Source: an uncultured Eubacterium sp. (GTDB taxonomy: Bacteria; Bacillota; Clostridia; Lachnospirales; Lachnospiraceae). From it: 64,000 bases of DNA. The notes beneath the pieces are model-generated. The model did not search any database. It worked only from the letters and a program-made list of their open reading frames with translations, and had not been told where the DNA came from. Below, in pieces: positions 60,454-64,000 of the stretch (its first letter is position 1; every line of letters begins with the position of its first letter). Both the position numbers and the translations under genes were made by a program. The DNA is taken from positions 1 through 64,000 of the forward strand of contig CAJTZF010000006.1 in the NCBI GenBank assembly GCA_910584245.1, written 5' to 3'.

Positions 60454-60999
60454 TTATCCGATATTACCTTTGATTTCGTAAAAACGATACAGCTCCTTTT
60501 TATTATCGTTCAAATCTTTATACATTCTTTTTTCGTTTAGGATATACCCAGCTTTTTCAATCGCTTTCCAAGAGGGTACATTTTCATTTCTCACTGTAGC
60601 GATTATTCCTTTTGCGATATAATGTTTTAGAAAGTATTCTGTATATGCTTTAACCGCTTCAACAGCATAACCATTGCCCCTATACTGCGCTCCAACAAAA
60701 TAGGTAATCCCTATTTTCCGAAAGCCTTCATAATAGGAACATCCAACAGAACCAATGACCACAGTCTCATCCTTTAGGGTTATTGTATAAGCCAGATAAT
60801 CTATATTAGGATCATCTCTAAGCGCAAAATCCTTTGCCTCGGCTATCCATTTTGTTATCCAACTGCCGCAGTCTTTGTCAAAGCCACAATCATTTAAGCT
60901 TCCGTCTGCCGCCATTATAGCAAATGGTATCGCATCTTCTGTTTTTACATCCCGGATCAACAATCTCTGTGTTTCAATCTGCAAAAATAAAACCCCCAT
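60454..60999 (-). CDS. GNAT family N-acetyltransferase
   Basis: The 181-residue protein belongs to the RimJ/RimL-like branch of GNAT (IETQRLLIRDVKTEDA at the start). The acetyl-CoA loop appears as YFVGAQYRGNGYAVEAVKAY, and NVPSWKAIEKAGYI is the usual end motif. Target may be a ribosomal protein, an antibiotic or a small molecule. The start is uncertain: ATG at 60999 has no good site, while a TTG five codons later has GGGGG eight bases upstream. Monocistronic. Confidence 0.88.
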   Translation of the reverse strand: MGVLFLQIETQRLLIRDVKTEDAIPFAIMAADGSLNDCGFDKDCGSWITKWIAEAKDFALRDDPNIDYLAYTITLKDETVVIGSVGCSYYEGFRKIGITYFVGAQYRGNGYAVEAVKAYTEYFLKHYIAKGIIATVRNENVPSWKAIEKAGYILNEKRMYKDLNDNKKELYRFYEIKGNIG

Positions 61000-61197
61000 A
61001 AATTTTTATTCCCTGCCGTTTATGTATCCATAGGAAACCGACAATGGTTGATACCGAAAGAAATAGACTGTGGTAATTCCCCCTTTAATTCTATGTCTCA
61101 ATTGTATGCAATAGCCATGCTATGCAAAATAAACAGGTATAGTCATAAAATATCTTTCTCCTATCATTATATTTTCAAAGCAAATCTGTCAAAATGA

Positions 61198-62829
61198 TCA
61201 CAGTTCGCCTTGGGCAAATAGGTTATCTTTTCCCATGCCACATACGAACGGATTAGAGTCATAATAATGGCAAAAATCCAAAAAGTCAGAACGCTGCTTC
61301 GTATCTTTCATAATTTTCACAAGCAATTCATTCGGGAGAGTTCTTGCATATGCACCGGGTCCTGCCAGTTTAATATTTTTTACGCCATAACGTTTTAATA
61401 TATCTTCCAGCTCATCCGGCATAAAAGTATATGTGATGCACCACGGTACCCCCCCTTTTTCATACTCAGCAATTTCACTGTCACCACCCATGAGTCCTTC
61501 CTCCCATAGCTTCATAACCGCATCCTTGCTGAAGCGGAAAGCTTCAATTGCATTTGTTTTATTACCAATGCACCATTTTACAAATGGATCATCACAGGTT
61601 TCATCTAATATGAACTGGCTCTTTTGTATCGGATTTGCCAAGTAGGGAAGATACCCCAAACGACTTGACACACTTATCATAATTCGTTTGCGGCATATGC
61701 GTATGAGTTCACTAATAACATCTTTCTGATTCGGATAAGTATATGAAATAGGGGCATCAAAGGAAATTACCATATCAAAGGATTTATCGCTAAAATCGTT
61801 TAAATCCTCCAATGCGCCGTTTACAAAAGTTATTTTGTCAAGAACTCCTGCTTTTGCCGCTAATTCTTTTGCCTTATCTATCATAGTCTGTGATATATCA
61901 AAATGTGTAACCTCACAACCATGTTTTGCAAGGAGAATAGAAAATCTTCCACATCCTGCACCACCATCAAACACAGTCTTTATTCCATCCAAATGGGAGA
62001 GCAGTTCCTTTTCTATATGGCTTTTTTGGATAATGTCATCAATAAAGGTTTCCTCGCGGCGGCTCTCCAGTTCACCTTTATCCGGCATATTCCACAAACG
62101 TTCCGATATTTTTCTGCTATAATCCATAAATCCGTCTCCTTTTCTGGCTATAATAATCGTCGCATTGCCATCTAATACTTTTTCAATTACAAATCCTGCA
62201 TCTTGCAATAAATCTTTTTCATGTTCCAAAGTCAGGGGAATATCAAAATGTACATAACAATTCTCCGATATTGCAGACCGTTTTCTTTTTTTCACATATG
62301 CACTGCGTAAAAGTTTCTCTTCTTCATCACAACAGGCAATGTAGTCTCCTAATATAAAAACACCGCTTTCTTTCAGACCGCAACAAATCTTCTGGTACAA
62401 TTCCCTCTTGCGCTCTGGCAGAAAATGGTGCAGGCTTTCAAAGGAAATTACAGCATCCCATTTACCATATCCAAAATCATATTGGAAATAGTCCTGACAT
62501 ATTGCGGTAAGTGGTTTGTCCTGATGTTTTTCAAGTAGTTTATCCAGCATATTAGCACATAAATCTATGCCTGTCACCTCAACGTTCGGACTTATTTTCC
62601 ATATTTTGTCTAATTCTAACCCAGTTCCACATCCTAAGTCTAAAATCTTTTGACATTCCAAAGGTAAGCTTTCGGCAAATACCTGGTAAGATTCCTCCCA
62701 AATTGACATATGTTCTTCATAATCATGCAGCCGCTTCGTAAAGAAGCCAGACATTTCTTCCAGCGGGGAATGTGCTGTATCCCGAAGCCATTGTTTTAAA
62801 TCTTGTATGTACTCTCCAGATGATTGCAT
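61198..62829 (-). CDS. Fusion of two SAM-dependent methyltransferase domains
   Basis: The 543-residue protein holds two complete class I methyltransferase domains. The first (about 30-225) has motif I KILDLGCGTGLELD, VTGIDLCANML and DAVISFESLHHF. The second (about 265-450) has TVFDGGAGCGRFSIL, VTHFDISQTMIDKAKEL and FDMVISFDAPISYTYP. A C-terminal part of about 90 residues has no known motif. Each looks intact. I know no named family with this order; a linear natural product or antibiotic resistance role is speculative. Monocistronic with AGGAG upstream. Confidence 0.85.
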   Translation of the reverse strand: MQSSGEYIQDLKQWLRDTAHSPLEEMSGFFTKRLHDYEEHMSIWEESYQVFAESLPLECQKILDLGCGTGLELDKIWKISPNVEVTGIDLCANMLDKLLEKHQDKPLTAICQDYFQYDFGYGKWDAVISFESLHHFLPERKRELYQKICCGLKESGVFILGDYIACCDEEEKLLRSAYVKKRKRSAISENCYVHFDIPLTLEHEKDLLQDAGFVIEKVLDGNATIIIARKGDGFMDYSRKISERLWNMPDKGELESRREETFIDDIIQKSHIEKELLSHLDGIKTVFDGGAGCGRFSILLAKHGCEVTHFDISQTMIDKAKELAAKAGVLDKITFVNGALEDLNDFSDKSFDMVISFDAPISYTYPNQKDVISELIRICRKRIMISVSSRLGYLPYLANPIQKSQFILDETCDDPFVKWCIGNKTNAIEAFRFSKDAVMKLWEEGLMGGDSEIAEYEKGGVPWCITYTFMPDELEDILKRYGVKNIKLAGPGAYARTLPNELLVKIMKDTKQRSDFLDFCHYYDSNPFVCGMGKDNLFAQGEL

Positions 62830-63067
62830 AATACTTTTCTCCTTCCATAACCGTAATCAAACTGCCATTTCCTTTGTATTATAGCGTAACATATTTTAAC
62901 CCCGCTTTCCACCTCACGCATTTTTATAAAAAAACATGAGCCAATACCAAGGAACTGCAATCAAAAAACAAACCAATGTTATTTTGCGACAGTCCCTTCG
63001 TATCCACTCACATCTTTACGAACAATAGACAACCTGGCTAAAGATATGCCTATTGTTTGCCTAATTT

Positions 63068-63340
63068 TCAAGAATACTTTTGTATTCTCAGGATACGCTG
63101 TATGCTTTTCTCTGACAGATAGTATTTGCAAGCTAATTCCGCTGTATTGCTTCCTGCAAGATACTCCTCATAAATCTGTCTGTCACGCCTTAAAAGTTCC
63201 TGTTTAATTTGTGTGCCGGTTCCCCATGCTTGTCTATGTGATAACTTGCGTGGAATATAAATACTTTCTCCGTCAACATACTGCTGTATCAACTCTATTA
63301 TCTCATTTGGCAGAATTTCTTCCGCTTTCCTATAGCCCAT
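63068..63340 (-). CDS. CD3324-type small helix-turn-helix protein
   Basis: Start at 63338-63340 with GGGAGG five bases upstream; 90 residues. It begins MGYRKAEEILPNEIIELIQQ, then YVDGESIYIPRK, and ends with a HTH (NTAELACKYYLSEKSIQRIL). This pattern is that of the CD3324 family of clostridial Mor-like transcription factors. Target unknown; no linked target gene is visible. About 240 bp on each side hold nothing I recognise apart from a weak inverted repeat near 63025-63055. Confidence 0.75.
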   Translation of the reverse strand: MGYRKAEEILPNEIIELIQQYVDGESIYIPRKLSHRQAWGTGTQIKQELLRRDRQIYEEYLAGSNTAELACKYYLSEKSIQRILRIQKYS

Positions 63341-63585
63341 GTTTGCCTCCCTAAAATTTATTTCTAGGAATCGCATTGGCTATAACAATTATTTACTATT
63401 GCAATAGCCAGCGCTATGCAAACATAATATATCTTCTCATATACAAATCCCCTTTCTAAAATTTCTTTTTCATAATATCATTGCTTGTGAAATAAATCAA
63501 ATTTGTATGTTCCATCGTTCTGAAAATCTCCTGTTTATTTCGCCTATTTTACTACACCTGCCCTTTATATTTGAAAGAAGCCTGA

Positions 63586-64000
63586 TCACGTAAGAATGAT
63601 CCACATCAACCAAAGGAAATACATAACGCCATAACAGATTAGTAATATGGCTCCAATTGTACGGGCACGAGAGGGCTTTTGGTTAAATAATGCATCGCCT
63701 CTTATAATTCTGATCTGGTCTTTGTACTTCACATTATAATATTGGGGTGATATTCCGGAAACCGCAATCCTTCCATCAATAATATCCGAAATATAAAGCG
63801 CGGGTATTCGTATGCCGTTTTCGTCATAGAAACAACCTGAAACCTTAGAACCAGAAACAGCTATTTCAGCTTTAAGCGTCACTGGTCCTTTGATCGTTTT
63901 GACATATTTCCCATTACACTTACTGTATGATACCTGCGTCAGTTGGTTGCGGATCACTTCTAACCCTATATACTGTGTACTGAGAAAACTATATGGGTCA
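63586..64000 (-). CDS. Unknown protein with C-terminal membrane helix, cut by window edge
   Basis: The frame stays open to the right edge (DPYSFLSTQYIGLE before the internal GTG at 63957), so the 5' end is missing. The visible 138 residues are beta-rich (KYVKTIKGPVTLKAEIAVSG, RIPALYISDIIDGRIAVSGI) and end with one membrane helix (IGAILLICYGVMYFLWLMWI) preceded by KPSRAR. No family recognised. It looks like a tail-anchored surface or cytoplasmic protein. Confidence 0.7.
   Translation of the reverse strand, partial: DPYSFLSTQYIGLEVIRNQLTQVSYSKCNGKYVKTIKGPVTLKAEIAVSGSKVSGCFYDENGIRIPALYISDIIDGRIAVSGISPQYYNVKYKDQIRIIRGDALFNQKPSRARTIGAILLICYGVMYFLWLMWIILT

Noticed and set aside
1..64000. CRISPR arrays, rRNA genes, insertion sequences or prophage
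   Set aside because: No regularly spaced repeats, no rRNA sequence, no transposase and no phage structural genes were seen. The single recombinase has no accompanying mobile-element genes.

Overview
The window looks like a chromosomal segment of a motile, spore-forming member of the Clostridia, most likely Lachnospiraceae. The grounds are a domain D0/D1-only flagellin with CsrA, a spoVA cluster, a SCIFF ranthipeptide with its radical SAM maturase, an Agr-type cyclic peptide system, Lachnospiraceae-style secreted glycoside hydrolases with Lys-rich C-terminal repeats, and strong AGGAGG ribosome binding sites. I could run no searches, so family names come from motifs, length and context.

Layout. 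1-940: two decayed genes (a MATE efflux fragment and a frameshifted unknown). 1005-4500: a MarR-FUSC exporter unit with its promoter and operator, a low-molecular-weight tyrosine phosphatase, a flavodoxin-like reductase and an unknown duplicated beta protein. 4670-6720: flagellin, a divergent CsrA and a small tyrosine recombinase lying between two inverted 25-bp sites. A sigma-28-like promoter just inside the left site points out at csrA and flagellin. This looks like a candidate phase-variation switch and is the most interesting item in the window. 6790-9600: GH36 alpha-galactosidase and pyrE. 10122-18930: metK, an esterase, an Agr-like locus (agrB, agrD with a Ser ring residue, a GHKL kinase, a LytTR regulator), two XRE repressors and a hybrid histidine kinase. 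19067-26600: a secreted LRR protein, then asd-nudix-pyrC-pyrF-lipoprotein-pyrK-pyrD. 26680-31130: cold shock protein, PepSY protein, spoVAA-AB-AC, amidase, uppP. 31297-34700: membrane lipid genes (PAP2, LPG-synthase-like flippase, pssA, psd). 34729-45290: nth-GH31, a SprA-type metalloprotease-like protein, trpB2, a DUF218 protein, a secreted esterase, four tRNAs and a large GH43. 45485-49170: small Ser-rich protein, Galf genes (GT2, glf), YvyF-like, ComFC. 49209-54740: recD2 and flgJ-flgG-flgF-mreB/mbl. 54922-60264: the SCIFF locus (scfA, scfB), an S26-type peptidase and a divergent pair made of a PqqD-HprK-like fusion and an ABC exporter. 60330-64000: a gene remnant, a GNAT, a double methyltransferase, a CD3324-type HTH protein and an edge-truncated gene.

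How the parts may work together. The flagellar parts are linked on three levels. A putative invertible promoter would act on transcription. CsrA-type GGA sites in the csrA and flagellin leaders would act on translation. The basal-body genes lie separately next to mreB, as in Bacillus. Two peptide systems are present: Agr-like signalling (maturation AgrB, signal AgrD, sensor, LytTR regulator) and SCIFF (peptide, maturase, with a peptidase, an RRE-kinase-like protein and an exporter nearby that may or may not belong to it).
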